Source: Streptomyces sp. Je 1-369
GTDB lineage: Bacteria; Actinomycetota; Actinomycetes; Streptomycetales; Streptomycetaceae
Assembly: GCF_026810505.1 (NCBI RefSeq)
Contig: NZ_CP101750.1
Coordinates: 7,738,515 to 7,802,514 of the forward strand
Direction: 5' to 3'
Length of the DNA stretch: 64,000 nucleotides
Under the pieces are notes generated by a model. It worked only from the letters and a program-made list of their open reading frames with translations. It did not search any database and was not told the DNA's origin. Positions 45,439-55,054 of this stretch are shown in pieces (positions within the stretch are counted from its first letter, which is position 1; every line of letters begins with the position of its first letter). Both the position numbers and the translations under genes were made by a program.

Positions 45439-45912
45439 TCAGGGGATGCGCCACGCCTCCTCGTTGATGCCCAGATCCTGACGTGCGCTCTCGTGGTACG
45501 TGTTGAGACGCTCGTGGAGGTTGCCGCCTACGGGCGGCGGCTCGTGCTCCCGTGCCAGCTTCTCCATCTGCCAGACCGCGACGTTGACCTCGTGCGCGGC
45601 GACCACGACCGGCGCGGCAGCGAGCAGCACCAGCGCCTCGAAGAGTGCCGACCGCTTGCGTTCGCCCTCGTCCATCGACGCGATGAAGTGGTCGAACTCC
45701 TCCGACCCCGCGGCGGCCAGCCGCGCGAACTTCGAGGCGTCGGCGACCTCTTTCACACACGCTGCGTACTCGATGTACGCGTTGAGCTTCCGCTCGTCCC
45801 ACCGCGTCGCCAACGCCCGCCGGTGCTTGGCGCGTTCGGCCATGGTGACGGAGAAGTACGACGTCAGGGCACCGATGAGCACACCTACGAGTGTCACTAT
45901 CTGCGTGATCAT
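45439..45912 (-). CDS. Small membrane-anchored protein, unrecognised
   Basis: Protein of 157 residues with an N-terminal membrane helix (IVTLVGVLIGALTSYFSVTM) and a long helical, probably coiled, cytoplasmic part containing HRRALATRWDERKLNAYIEY and ALVLLAAAPVVVAAHEVNVA. Similar short anchored proteins of unknown role are frequent in actinomycete accessory regions. The gene is alone on its strand between the XRE gene and a SHOCT protein gene. Confidence 0.75.
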   Translation of the reverse strand: MITQIVTLVGVLIGALTSYFSVTMAERAKHRRALATRWDERKLNAYIEYAACVKEVADASKFARLAAAGSEEFDHFIASMDEGERKRSALFEALVLLAAAPVVVAAHEVNVAVWQMEKLAREHEPPPVGGNLHERLNTYHESARQDLGINEEAWRIP

Positions 45913-46000
45913 GGCGTGGACGATACCGACGTTGGTTGGGACTTCCTTGGTTCAGGGTCGGAAGGCCTACGGGCGAATCGTGAGCTCCGGGCGCATCTGG

Positions 46001-46621
46001 TCAAGTTCCGAGCAACCGCGTCTTCTGTTTGTCGAACTCGTCCTGCGTGAGCACTCCTTGTTCGAGAAGTGCCTTGAGTTTGCTGAGCTCGTCGGCCACC
46101 GACTGAACCTGAGGCTGAACTTCTGGAGGCAGCGGGGCGGATCCCTCCTCGGCGGCCAGCAGTGCGGCGAGCATGTTGAACGCATTCACGTATTGGTTGG
46201 CCGCGCGCAGGTTGGTGGAGTCCGGTGTCACGCTGTACGTCTGCGCAGCCCCGTTCCCAAAGGTCACGTTGATGACCGCCGCGCCTTTGTTCTTGCGTCC
46301 GGTGGCCAGGGCGGAGAGGCCACCTGTCGCGACTCCGCCGGCGAGCCTTGTGGCCGTCCACGCCTTGTGAGCGCCGGCATCCACGAACTCTGCTTGCCCG
46401 CCGAGCACCGGTCCTTGCGAGGTCAGACCGAATTTTGATGACGGCCACAAGTGCATCATTGCCGCGGTGTTCATCGTCTTCTCAGCAGGGTGCCGGTTGC
46501 GCCATGCCTTCAATGCCTCTTTCTCCGCATGCCGTTTGTCCGCTGCTTGCGCTCGGGCGCGCTGCTTCTCTTCGCGCTCAGCAGCCTTCTGCGCAGATTT
46601 CTCCGGGTCGCGCTTGAACAT
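46001..46621 (-). CDS. SHOCT-domain protein
   Basis: Protein of 206 residues. The N-terminal part is a charged helix (RDPEKSAQKAAEREEKQRAR), the middle has a Gly/Ala-rich beta region, and the C-terminus is a SHOCT motif (ELSKLKALLEQGVLTQDEFD followed by KQKTRLL), a short oligomerisation or membrane-related module. The start at 46621 (MFKRDPEK) is preferred to 46663. It follows the frameshifted NACHT gene on the same strand by 139 bases. Confidence 0.8.
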   Translation of the reverse strand: MFKRDPEKSAQKAAEREEKQRARAQAADKRHAEKEALKAWRNRHPAEKTMNTAAMMHLWPSSKFGLTSQGPVLGGQAEFVDAGAHKAWTATRLAGGVATGGLSALATGRKNKGAAVINVTFGNGAAQTYSVTPDSTNLRAANQYVNAFNMLAALLAAEEGSAPLPPEVQPQVQSVADELSKLKALLEQGVLTQDEFDKQKTRLLGT

Positions 46622-46760
46622 GGTCCTCACCAGCCCTTTTGGTGTTGGGGAGCGGCTCCGCACCTCGGTCCACTATCTCGTAGCGGCAAAGGACGGCACA
46701 GGGCAAATGGGCGTCTGATCCTGGGAGTTGACGTTCGCTGCGCCGGGTGGGAGCGTTCCG

Positions 46761-48858
46761 TCAGTCGGCGGGCCGGGATGGGCGGGCCAGGTGGCGCTGG
46801 AGTTCGATGTGGCGAAACTGGTACATGGCTCCTACCTGTCGAAGAACGCCCCTCCGGTGAGCGTCCATGAGGAACGTCATCAGGCGCCATGGGACTCGGC
46901 GTGACAGAGCCAGGTAACACCGGGCAAGCCCGTAGGATCCCCAGGCCGTGAGGCCGAGGCTGAGGACGAGTCCGCTGATGAGGCCTTTCAAGACCCCCGA
47001 ACCGGCTCCGACTCCGGCGCTGATTCCCGGTCCGATGTTGAAGGCGATCACGGTTCCGGTCACGAAAGGGGGCACGAATGCCAGGCCGACCGCGATGCGC
47101 AAGCTCATTCGTCCCCCGATGGCTGCACAGAACCCAACTCCGAACCCCACCAGCACGGCGGACACCAGACCGGTCTCGATGCCGGCGTTGGTGCGGCCCT
47201 CCACCCCACCTGTGATCCCGCCGACCAGCCCGCCGCCTCCTCCGCCCAGCAGCAGGAGGATGCGGAATGTTCGACGATCCCGAGCGAGCAGCAGGGCCGG
47301 ATCCACCGTCTTCGTCAAGTCCGGGCGGGACACTCCGAGGGTGAGCGGAGCTGCTGACGCAAGGGCTGCCGCCGCACCGAAGCCAAGACCGCCCGAGCCC
47401 GGCGATGAGTGCGAAGGGGAGGCCGAATGCGCAGCATGTGCCCGAACCGAGCAGAAGACGTCGGGCGCATGGGGAAAGAGCGTAAGGGAGGTCCCACCAG
47501 AAGAAGTCAGGACTCCCGCGGTGGTTGTCCTCCAAATGACGGGCCAGGAAGGCGAAGGTGCGACGAGCCTTCTCGGGTGAGCAGTGTGCGTGGGTGGCAT
47601 AGGCACTCGGGACGAAGGCGTTGAGCAGATGGGCCTCCACACGCGCCCGGGTCGGGAAGCGCCGGCTGTCGCAGAGGTCGTCCGGGTGTGATGCGTGGGC
47701 GGGTTCGGCGCCGGGACGGGGGTTGTAGATCGTACGAGCCAGGAAGAGCCCGAACGGCGTGCTGAGTGCCTGTCCCACGGGGGTGCCCGTGCCCAGCAGC
47801 CGAGTGACTGTGTGCCAACGATGGGCGGCCGGACTGTGTGGCCCTCCGGCGTCTCGACGCAGGTACGTGGCTGCCTGCTCGGGCGTGAGGGGGAGCAGGC
47901 GGATGCCTGCGGCTCCGTTGAATCGGGCGACGGTGCCCAGGCGGAGGTATGCCGCCCGATATTCCGCGGTGCGGCTGGCCAGCACGGCTGGATGGCCAGG
48001 CGGGAGCGCCTGGTTGATGGCGTCCAGGGCGAGAGCGCGCAGGCCGACGGGTAGTTCGTCGAACCCGTCCAGGAAGGGCAGGATCCGGCCGCTGTCCAAC
48101 AGGGCGTGTGCCAGGTCGGACGTTTTGCCGGTCCTCGGGTTGGTCACCGGCGCGGTCAAAGCGGGATGCGCCCGACGCAGGCGCTGGGCCATCCACGAGA
48201 ACAAGGGTTTACGACTGGGGTCCCAGGAAGCCAGCGATAGAAGTACTGGTACGGGGCCGTGTGCGGGGCGCTGGTGCAAGAGCCCCAGGAGAAGCCGGAT
48301 CAGCAGCACCGTCTTGCCCGCTCCGGGCTCTCCCAGAACGACCAGGCGGCGGGTGGGGAGACGCCGGGAGAACACCTCGACGATGTCCGGGCCGCTGCCG
48401 GCCAAGCCTTCCGAGTCTGCTGGCCATAAGGCCGAATCGACCGGCAGACCGCACGGGCCCGCTCGGGCAAGGCTGCAGAGCAGCGACCACTCCTCGAAGA
48501 GGTCGGGGTCGCCGCTCCTCCAGGAGACCGGCAGCGGGTAGGGGTCGTGCAGCCTGCGCAGCCGTGCCTCGCTCTCCCACACCCGTTGCTCTGCCAGCGA
48601 CAGATCTTCGGCGACCGCGTCCAGGTCCGATGACATGGCTTCCTCACCGCGGGCATGGCGGAATGCCGCCCAGGCCAGGTAGGTCGGCCCCAAAGAGGTC
48701 AATAGTGTGACGGCGATCGCCGCGGTTCCCAGACTGAAGCGAGTCGCCAGCAAGAGCGATCCCACTGCTCCGGTCAACGTGAACAGCAGATAGATCCGTC
48801 CGATCCGCCCCATGCGTGCGGGACTTGATCGGCGCCCCCAGGTCTCCATGGCCACCAT
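46761..48858 (-). pseudogene. NACHT NTPase with membrane helices, frameshifted
   Basis: About 700 residues over two frames. The N-terminus has two membrane segments (IYLLFTLTGAVGSLLLATRF and a second nearby), followed by a NACHT P-loop domain with Walker A VLGEPGAGKTVLL and Walker B ILPFLDGFDELP. Near 47391-47400 one extra base in the run GCCCGAGCCC shifts the frame, after which a Gly-rich multi-helix membrane part (ILLLLGGGGGGLVGGITGG, FVPPFVTGTVIAFNIGPG) continues to 46761. STAND/NACHT proteins can serve in antiphage defence. The shift may be a sequencing error, real decay or programmed. Confidence 0.75.
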
Positions 48859-49448
48859 CGTGCGCCCGTGCCGACCGCCGGGCACAGGCAGAGGGGCGGG
48901 TGAATGACTGCGCGGCTCCAGCTCGTAGCCCGCTGACGAAGCGGGTGTCTTGGGGCGTGTCCTCGCGGGTGTCGGTCATTGGCGGTGCGCGACCCGAAGG
49001 CGTGGGGTGCTCGGGGCGCGCGGCACGTGTCCCGGTTCAGGCGTCGCAATTCCTGCGGGTGTCCAGCACCGCGCTCGTGACGTAGGACGTGGAGTCCCGG
49101 CGGGGTGTGGGCGCGGGCTGGTCGCCGGCGCGTGCGGTGGGGTCGATGAGCCTGCTCGGCGTGTGCGAGGCCGTGGAGCCGGACCGGACCGCTGTTCGCT
49201 ATGCGCCGCACCATTCCGGACCAGGACCGCGTGCTGGGAAACGGGGGTGGGAAGCAGGGGCAGGTATGACGGGTGCCCGCCATACCCTTACCCCGTACCG
49301 AAGCTCGCCGACGTGTCGAGCGGCCGAGGTGCTGGGAGAATCAGTGGTGGTGTTCAGGTAACCGCTGTTTCTGATCGGCCGATCGCAGCGGAACGAACCA
49401 TCTCTCCGTTCGTCAGGGTTCTCCCTGGGCGGGCACGGAGGTACTCCC
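48859..49448. other. Gap without a supported gene
   Basis: About 590 bases between the divergent NACHT and DUF4232 genes. Short open frames have no domain, ribosome site or convincing codon bias. The palindrome GATCGGCCGATC at 49373-49384 and a GGAGGT ribosome site before 49449 belong to the promoter region of the next gene. Confidence 0.5.
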
Positions 49449-50297
49449 ATGAGCAGTTACGGACGCACGCGTCGTATCACCCGTACCACCGCACTGGCCG
49501 CCGCCGCGGCCATCGCCGCCCCGGTGGGGCTTCTGGCAGGTGCCGGGAGCGCATCGGCGGCAGCTCCCACCTGTCGGACGGATCAGCTTCGGGCGTCGTG
49601 GAGCGACAAGGGCACCGTCAAGTCCGGTGCCCCTACGGGCAAGCAGGAGAAAGCCGTCGTGGAGCTGAAGAACTCCGGCTCCGAGACCTGCACCCTCAAG
49701 GGGCAGCCGGACGTGACCCTGACGCAGAAGGGGGAGGACAGCGAGACGCTGCGGGGGAGCGGTGCCAAGGTCGAGGAGAAACTCGTGGCCCTCGATCCGG
49801 GCAAGAGCACGACGTTCGGTCTCGTCTTCCTCAGCGAGAAGGACGAGCCGAAGCAGGGCTTCACCCCGGGGACGGCGGTCGTGACCCCTCCGGGCAGCAA
49901 GGGTTCCCTGGACCTGCCCTGGAAGTGGGGGCCGGTGACCAGGCAGGAGGCTGCGACCCACCCGGGCAACTGGGTCGGACCCGTCGGCGCGGACGTTCAG
50001 GTGTCCGGGGAGAACGGCGGCGGGAAGAGTGGCGCCACGAAGGATGTCGACTGCGGCCAGGGGTGGCACGGTCTGAGCATCCGCGCCGTCACCGAGCACG
50101 GCAAGGCCGCGTGTCCCACGGCGCAGAAGGTTACCGACGCGTACGGCAAGGCCTTGGACGCGAAGAAGAAGCCGCCCGTCACCGTGACCGTGAACGGCTC
50201 GGCGTGGAAGTGCGACGAGAAGCAGGGCGAGGTGAACCCCTACCAGGAGTGCGTCAGCACGAAGGAGCAGGGCGAGAAGGTGCAGCTGCTCTCCTGA
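49449..50297 (+). CDS. Secreted DUF4232 protein
   Basis: Protein of 282 residues. A twin-arginine-like or Sec signal (TRTTALAAAAAIAAPVGLLAGAGSASA, cleavage near residue 38) is followed by a DUF4232 beta domain (TCRTDQLRASW, AVVELKNSGSETCTLKGQPDVTL, ALDPGKSTTFGLVF). A second, lysine-rich part with three cysteines forms the C-terminus. It has a good GGAGGT. Function is unknown, but the layout matches extracellular or cell-wall proteins. Confidence 0.85.
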   Translation: MSSYGRTRRITRTTALAAAAAIAAPVGLLAGAGSASAAAPTCRTDQLRASWSDKGTVKSGAPTGKQEKAVVELKNSGSETCTLKGQPDVTLTQKGEDSETLRGSGAKVEEKLVALDPGKSTTFGLVFLSEKDEPKQGFTPGTAVVTPPGSKGSLDLPWKWGPVTRQEAATHPGNWVGPVGADVQVSGENGGGKSGATKDVDCGQGWHGLSIRAVTEHGKAACPTAQKVTDAYGKALDAKKKPPVTVTVNGSAWKCDEKQGEVNPYQECVSTKEQGEKVQLLS

Positions 50298-50576
50298 TGG
50301 GGGTGGAGTAGCAGGGGTGCAGTAGCAGTGCAGGGCTCACGGCACCTCGGCATGGTGTCACCGTTCTCCCTCGCGGTGGCGCCACGCCCTCGTGCCACCG
50401 TGCGTGCCACGCCCTCGTGACGCCGCGCCGACAAGCTCCTGCAATCCAGTGACCGGATGCGTGTCGAGCGCCGGGTCGCTTACCGCTTCCCGCGCAGCAC
50501 CTACGTTTTTCTCCGCAGTGCAGACCGGGTTTTCTCGGAGGAAACTCGGCGCCCGTCGCCAAGGAGAAATGACGAC

Positions 50577-50942
50577 ATGATGTTTCGTAACGCCGTGAGC
50601 GGATGTATGGCCATTGCGCTCGCTTCCGTGGCCTTCACCGGTGTCGCGCAGGCGGACACCCAGCACGTGCGGGACGCCGGCGCCCCGGTGGCCGCCCCGG
50701 CCGCGGCACCGGTCAAGGGCACGGTCACCTCACGGATCGGAGTCAACGTACGGCAGTACCCGACCAGCAACTCGAAGATCGTCGGGTCCTACCGCTACCG
50801 TCAGGTCATCGACCTGGTCTGCAAGAAGACGAACGGGCAGCCGGTCAACGGAAACCGCGTCTGGTACAAGGTCAACAAGCCCAACGGCTGGGTCACCGCC
50901 CGCTTCGTGAAGAACCACGCCGAGGTGCCCCTCTGTAAGTAG
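50577..50942 (+). CDS. Secreted SH3-like (SH3b) small protein
   Basis: Protein of 121 residues. The signal peptide (SGCMAIALASVAFTGVAQA) releases a bacterial SH3-type domain: VTSRIGVNVRQYPTSNSKIVGSYRYRQVIDLVCKK, then NRVWYKVNKPNGWVTARFVKN. Such domains bind cell-wall peptides. Start ATG at 50577 has AAGGAG; the second ATG is immediately adjacent. A strong terminator follows. Confidence 0.87.
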   Translation: MMFRNAVSGCMAIALASVAFTGVAQADTQHVRDAGAPVAAPAAAPVKGTVTSRIGVNVRQYPTSNSKIVGSYRYRQVIDLVCKKTNGQPVNGNRVWYKVNKPNGWVTARFVKNHAEVPLCK

Positions 50943-50961
50943 GCAGGCAGTCGTACTTTCT

Positions 50962-50992
50962 TTCGGCCGGGCGCTCCGTGCGTCCGGCCGAA
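50962..50992. terminator. Terminator after the SH3 protein gene
   Basis: Arms TTCGGCCGG (50962-50970) and CCGGCCGAA (50984-50992) around a 13-base loop. Confidence 0.8.
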
Positions 50993-51112
50993 GCCGTATT
51001 GGCCTTTTGGTCAATGGAGACTGGCCTTTTAGTCGAAGCGCTCGGCGGTGTCCGACTCGTAGCGTTATGGGTGTCGGAGGAAAGGAAAAAGGCTTTTCCT
51101 CACCGCAGAGAA

Positions 51113-51952
51113 ATGAGCGATTCAATGCGTCACTTCACGTCCCGCCGCACGATCCGGACCACCGCCGTCACCCTGGGTGCCGTCGTCGCCCTGGGTGCCC
51201 CCGCCGCGGCCTTCGCCGCCGACCAGCCCACCGGTGCGGACCAGAGCGTCAGCGCGTCTGTCGTCGCGAAGCGGAAGCTCGTCAAGACCCAGCGTCTGGT
51301 CGACGGCTCGGTCGGCAAGATCTACAAGGTCGGCGACCGCTTCGAAGCCGACATCTTCTACAAGGGCAAGAAGATCGGGTCGCTCAACGCCCGCACGACC
51401 GTTCTCAAGCACCACGGTGTCAATTACAGCTTCCACCCCTATAAGGGGACTCTGTACGCCGAGAAGGCGGGCAAGGTCGGCAATCCCGCTCCGCAGACGG
51501 ACGAGCGCAAGGATGACGAGGGCATCACCGATCCCATCCCCAACCCCACGCCGGACGACGAGAGCGGCACCTCGCAGGCCGTCGTCACCGGGCTCGAGAA
51601 GGGCAAGGGCGGCCAGAAGCTGGTCCGCGTGAACGGTCTCGTGGACGGGTCCGTCGCCAAGGTCTACAAGGTCGGCAAGGGCTACAAGGCGGAGATAACG
51701 TCGAAGGGCAGCCGAGTCGGCACGATCAACGGCCGCGGTGAGATCACGTACGGCGAGACGGGCGGTCTCGGCGTCGTACACGCCAAGATGACCCCGAACG
51801 GCAAGGTCACCTCATGGCTGACGAGCCCCAAGCCGAAGCCGGGCGCCGCCGCGCCGGACGACCAGCAGCAGGACGACAAGCGCCAGGACGACGTCGACCC
51901 GCAGCCGCAGCCCCAGCCGCTGCCGGAGGACGCCGCCCCGGCCGGAGTGTGA
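51113..51952 (+). CDS. Secreted protein with two internal repeats
   Basis: Protein of about 279 residues. A signal peptide (TAVTLGAVVALGAPAAAFA) is followed by two homologous repeats: KLVKTQRLVDGSVGKIYKVG near residue 53 and KLVRVNGLVDGSVAKVYKVG near residue 169, each continuing with a short beta-rich segment. A Pro/Gln/Asp-rich linker and tail (PQPQPQPLPED) complete it. The start could be ATG at 51113 or 51125. It probably arose by internal duplication and acts extracellularly. No family is recognised. Confidence 0.8.
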   Translation: MSDSMRHFTSRRTIRTTAVTLGAVVALGAPAAAFAADQPTGADQSVSASVVAKRKLVKTQRLVDGSVGKIYKVGDRFEADIFYKGKKIGSLNARTTVLKHHGVNYSFHPYKGTLYAEKAGKVGNPAPQTDERKDDEGITDPIPNPTPDDESGTSQAVVTGLEKGKGGQKLVRVNGLVDGSVAKVYKVGKGYKAEITSKGSRVGTINGRGEITYGETGGLGVVHAKMTPNGKVTSWLTSPKPKPGAAAPDDQQQDDKRQDDVDPQPQPQPLPEDAAPAGV

Positions 51953-51978
51953 ACGGTTGAGACAGCGACTGTATGAGG

Positions 51979-52026
51979 ACAGTGGTGCGCCACCCCCGCG
52001 GAACCGCACGGGTGGCGCACCGCTGT
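51979..52026. terminator. Bidirectional terminator
   Basis: Arms ACAGTGGTGCGCCACCC (51979-51995) and GGGTGGCGCACCGCTGT (52010-52026) pair at 16 of 17 positions with one T-G pair. It lies between the convergent repeat-protein and histidine kinase genes. Confidence 0.85.
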
Positions 52027-52046
52027 CGTTGTCGCCGCCTACCTGC

Positions 52047-53258
52047 CTAGAGCACGGGACGCGGCGTCGTCGCAGGGCGCAGCGGCAGCACGGCGACGTT
52101 CTGCCAGCCGCCGCCCGGCAGCGGACCCGTCCGGAGGCTGCCGCCCATCGCCGCCGCCCGCTCCCGCATCCCCTCGATGCCGAAGCCGCCGCCCCTGGCC
52201 CGCTCGGGCAGTGCCGCCGCGGTGCGCCCGTCGTCGACGATCTTCAGCTCCAGGTCGGAATCGACCGTCGTGAGGGTGATGCGTACGTGCCGTGCGTCGG
52301 CCGCGTGCTTGCGCACGTTGGTGAGCGCCTCGCGAACGATGCGGTGCACACCGGCCGTCACGTCGGGCGGCAGAAGGTCCTCGATGCCGGGTTCGATGAA
52401 CAGGGAGATATCAGGGCAGTCGCCCCCGGCGAAGTCGGCTACCAGCTTCCGCGTGTCCGCCAGGCTCGCCACGGGTGCCGTGGTCACGGGCCTGCCCGGG
52501 TCGGCGCGCCGCATCACGGCCACGAGCCGGCGCATGGCGCCCAGGGCCTCCGTCGCCTCCCGCTCGATGCGTTCCAGCATGGCGGATGTCTCCTGAGGGA
52601 CACGCGCACCCTCTTCCGGGTCCTGCGCGGCGAAGCGTGCGGCCTTGGTCTGTACGACGATGCCGGTGACGTGATGCGCGACCACGTCGTGCAACTCGCG
52701 GGCGAGCTCGCGCCGTTCGGCCGCGCGCAGTGCGTCGAGGTCTCGTACGCGCTGCTCCGACTGCGTGCGCAGCAGGAGCGAGAAAGCCGCGACGATCACC
52801 GTGATGAGCGTGATCGCCAGCGTCCATTCGTGCGGGTCCGAGTCACGGGCGGGAATCGCGATGCAGGCCACGGCCAGGGGAGGCCCCAGGATCGCCGCGG
52901 CGTGGTCCGAGCCCCGCCACACCGTGCCCACCAGCAACAACAGAAGCGCGACGAGCTCGCCCACGCCCCAGGCGCCGGCGGCGTCGTCGCCCGCGAGGAG
53001 GAAGAGCGTGGTGGTCCACGAGGCGACCACCGCGATGCCTGCCCTGATGGTGCGCGACACGCTCTCCAGCGGGACCGCGCACAGGCCGGCCACGACCGCC
53101 GAACCGACGGCGAACGCGTTCTGCAGGGGCGGGAGCCGTTCCAGCAGGACGTCGTCCAGCACCGTCAGGGACAGCAGGAAGGCCGCCACCGCGCACTTCT
53201 GCGCCGTGGACCAGGACGGGTGATCCGCCCCCCAGTCCGAGAGGCGCTTCAGGAGCAC
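52047..53258 (-). CDS. Sensor histidine kinase (NarX/DesK type)
   Basis: Protein of 403 residues with several membrane helices in the N-terminal 150, a HisKA_3 dimerisation region with the phosphorylated His in RRELARELHDVVAHHVTGIV, and a HATPase domain at the C-terminus (REALTNVRKHAADARHV, KIVDDGRTAA, GGGFGIEGMRERAAAMGG). The partner regulator is probably the LuxR-type protein at 53953, on the other strand. A signal at or in the membrane is expected. Confidence 0.93.
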   Translation of the reverse strand: MLLKRLSDWGADHPSWSTAQKCAVAAFLLSLTVLDDVLLERLPPLQNAFAVGSAVVAGLCAVPLESVSRTIRAGIAVVASWTTTLFLLAGDDAAGAWGVGELVALLLLLVGTVWRGSDHAAAILGPPLAVACIAIPARDSDPHEWTLAITLITVIVAAFSLLLRTQSEQRVRDLDALRAAERRELARELHDVVAHHVTGIVVQTKAARFAAQDPEEGARVPQETSAMLERIEREATEALGAMRRLVAVMRRADPGRPVTTAPVASLADTRKLVADFAGGDCPDISLFIEPGIEDLLPPDVTAGVHRIVREALTNVRKHAADARHVRITLTTVDSDLELKIVDDGRTAAALPERARGGGFGIEGMRERAAAMGGSLRTGPLPGGGWQNVAVLPLRPATTPRPVL

Positions 53259-53457
53259 GTGACGAGCGTAGGAAAGGTGGCGCGGGCCCGCTCTTTTTGC
53301 TGCTCCGGTGGGGGCGCTGCTCTGGTGGGGGCGCTGCTCCGGTGGGGGACCGAAGCGCGGGGGAGCAGTCGTCGGTCGTCACTCGAACGGACGACACCGC
53401 GCGTCACCGTGACGTCGGCCGCCCTAGCGTTGCCGGAGTCGAAAGGGTGGTTCCGTC

Positions 53458-53946
53458 ATGTGGCGACTTCCTGTGGCCGGTGCCGTCTGGGCTGTCTGCG
53501 CCGGGGCCGTGTCCCTGTCGGGCGCCCTGCTCGCTCCGGCACGCGGCGACTCCGATGCCCCGGCCTCCCCGGCGCCCGCGGCCTCCCTGGCCTCCCCGGC
53601 GCCCGTCGCCGAGGTCGCGCCCGCGCGGGCGCACCACGGCGACTCCGTCACGCTGACGCTGTACGGGTGCGGCGACCCGGACGCGGGCGGCCGGGCCGAG
53701 GGCGAGCCGGTCGGGGACGGGACGACCGCGCGTACGCCCGTCGAGGTGACGGACCTGCGGGCCGGCGTCGACGGCGTTCTCCAGGGGCGGGCCGAGATCT
53801 CGCCACGCGCGCGTACGGGCCGCGCCGAGATCTCCTTCGCGTGCTCCGCGGACCCCACGCACGTGGTCACGGCCACGGTGACGATCCTCGCCCCCGCCCC
53901 TGCCGCATCCTCGTCCCCTCGGGGCGCGGTCGAAGCGGGCAAGTGA
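53458..53946 (+). CDS. Secreted hypothetical protein
   Basis: Protein of 162 residues. A signal peptide (LPVAGAVWAVCAGAVSLSGAL) is followed by an Ala/Pro linker and a small beta domain with two cysteines (HGDSVTLTLYGCGDPDAGG, EISFACSADPTHVVTATVTI), probably one immunoglobulin-like fold. It starts with ATG after AAAGGGTGG and lies directly before the response regulator, so it may share its promoter and even be the sensed envelope component. Confidence 0.7.
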   Translation: MWRLPVAGAVWAVCAGAVSLSGALLAPARGDSDAPASPAPAASLASPAPVAEVAPARAHHGDSVTLTLYGCGDPDAGGRAEGEPVGDGTTARTPVEVTDLRAGVDGVLQGRAEISPRARTGRAEISFACSADPTHVVTATVTILAPAPAASSSPRGAVEAGK

Positions 53947-53952
53947 GCGCGC

Positions 53953-54615
53953 ATGGCGATCAGCGTGGTCATCGCCGATGACCAGGACATGGTCCGCATG
54001 GGTTTTCGGATGATCCTGGAGAAGAGCCCGGGCATCGACGTCCTCGCCGATGTGGCGGACGGCGACGCCGCGTTGGAGACGGCACGGCGCCTGAAGCCGG
54101 ATGTGCTGCTCGCCGACATCCGGATGCCCGGAATCGACGGCCTGGAGGTCACGCGTCGGCTGTGCGCGGAGGCGACGACCCTGGAGGACTGCCGGCCCCG
54201 GGTGCTGATCGTCACCACCTTCGACGACGACGAATACGTCCGTAAGGCCTTGCAGCACGGAGCCAGCGGGTTCCTGCTCAAGGACGCCAGCCCCGAACTG
54301 CTCGTGGAGGCCGTGCGCGCGGCTGCGGCCGGGGACTCGCTGATCTCGCCGGCCATCACCGTACGGATGCTGAAGGACTGGACGTCCGCCGGGCCTACCG
54401 CGAGTCGGCAGCCGACGGAGGAACTCACCGGCCGCGAGCGTGACGTCGTACGGCTGCTGGCCAACGGCATGACCAACGCGGAGATCGCCGGCGAGCTGTT
54501 CGTCTCCCAGTCGACCGTCAAGGCGCACCTTGCCCACGTGCAGACGAAACTCGCCGCGCGCAACCGCGTCGAGATCGCCGTGTGGGCCTGGGAGAGCGGT
54601 CTGGCCCGCGGCTGA
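53953..54615 (+). CDS. NarL/LuxR-type response regulator
   Basis: Protein of 220 residues. The receiver domain has the acidic pair DD at residues 9-10 and the phospho-acceptor Asp55 in VLLADIRMPG, with Thr and Lys switch residues (IVTTFDD, LLKDAS). The C-terminal LuxR helix-turn-helix is TGRERDVVRLLANGMTNAEIAGELFVSQSTVKAHLAHVQTKL. It starts six bases after the secreted protein gene. The kinase at 52047 is the likely partner. Confidence 0.95.
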   Translation: MAISVVIADDQDMVRMGFRMILEKSPGIDVLADVADGDAALETARRLKPDVLLADIRMPGIDGLEVTRRLCAEATTLEDCRPRVLIVTTFDDDEYVRKALQHGASGFLLKDASPELLVEAVRAAAAGDSLISPAITVRMLKDWTSAGPTASRQPTEELTGRERDVVRLLANGMTNAEIAGELFVSQSTVKAHLAHVQTKLAARNRVEIAVWAWESGLARG

Positions 54616-54627
54616 GGGCATGTTTGT

Positions 54628-54658
54628 GCCCCCGGGGCGGCCGCGTGCTTCCGGGGGC
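54628..54658. terminator. Terminator between the response regulator and ACP genes
   Basis: Arms GCCCCCGG (54628-54635) and CCGGGGGC (54651-54658) with a 15-base loop, in the short convergent gap. Confidence 0.6.
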
Positions 54659-54692
54659 GGGGGGTGCTTCGAAGGGCCGGTGGCCCGCGGGG

Positions 54693-55010
54693 CTATGCGG
54701 TCGTGTGGGCGAGTTCCTGGCCGAGGTGGTGGGCGAGCTGGGCCGGGGTCGGGTTCTCGACGATGGCGACCATCGCGATCTCCATGCCGGTCAGCGTCAT
54801 CAGGGTCTTGGTGAGTTCGAGGGCGGTGAGGGAGTTGAGGCCGTTCTCCAGGAAGTTGCTGTCGTCGCTCAGCGTGGTGTTGAGGAGGGTGCCGGCCTGC
54901 GTGCGGATGGTGTCGGTGAGGAGCTTCTCGCGCTCCTCGGGGGTGGCCGCGGCGAGCTGCTTCTCCAGCTCGGTGGCGTCCTGGCCGGGAGTGTTGTCGG
55001 TGCTGGTCAT
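54693..55010 (-). CDS. Free-standing acyl carrier protein
   Basis: Protein of 105 residues. The phosphopantetheine serine is Ser60 in FLENGLNSLTALEL, the PKS-type DSL motif with Asn in place of Asp. A helical lead (ELEKQLAAATPEEREKLLTD) precedes the four-helix carrier fold. The start at 55010 is preferred to 55058. It is downstream of, and on the same strand as, the KS/degenerate-AT gene (45 bases), so it is likely the in-trans carrier for that split module. Confidence 0.9.
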   Translation of the reverse strand: MTSTDNTPGQDATELEKQLAAATPEEREKLLTDTIRTQAGTLLNTTLSDDSNFLENGLNSLTALELTKTLMTLTGMEIAMVAIVENPTPAQLAHHLGQELAHTTA

Positions 55011-55054
55011 GAATGCTCCTGTGTGAGTGGGGTGTTGACGTGACACACCGTGTG

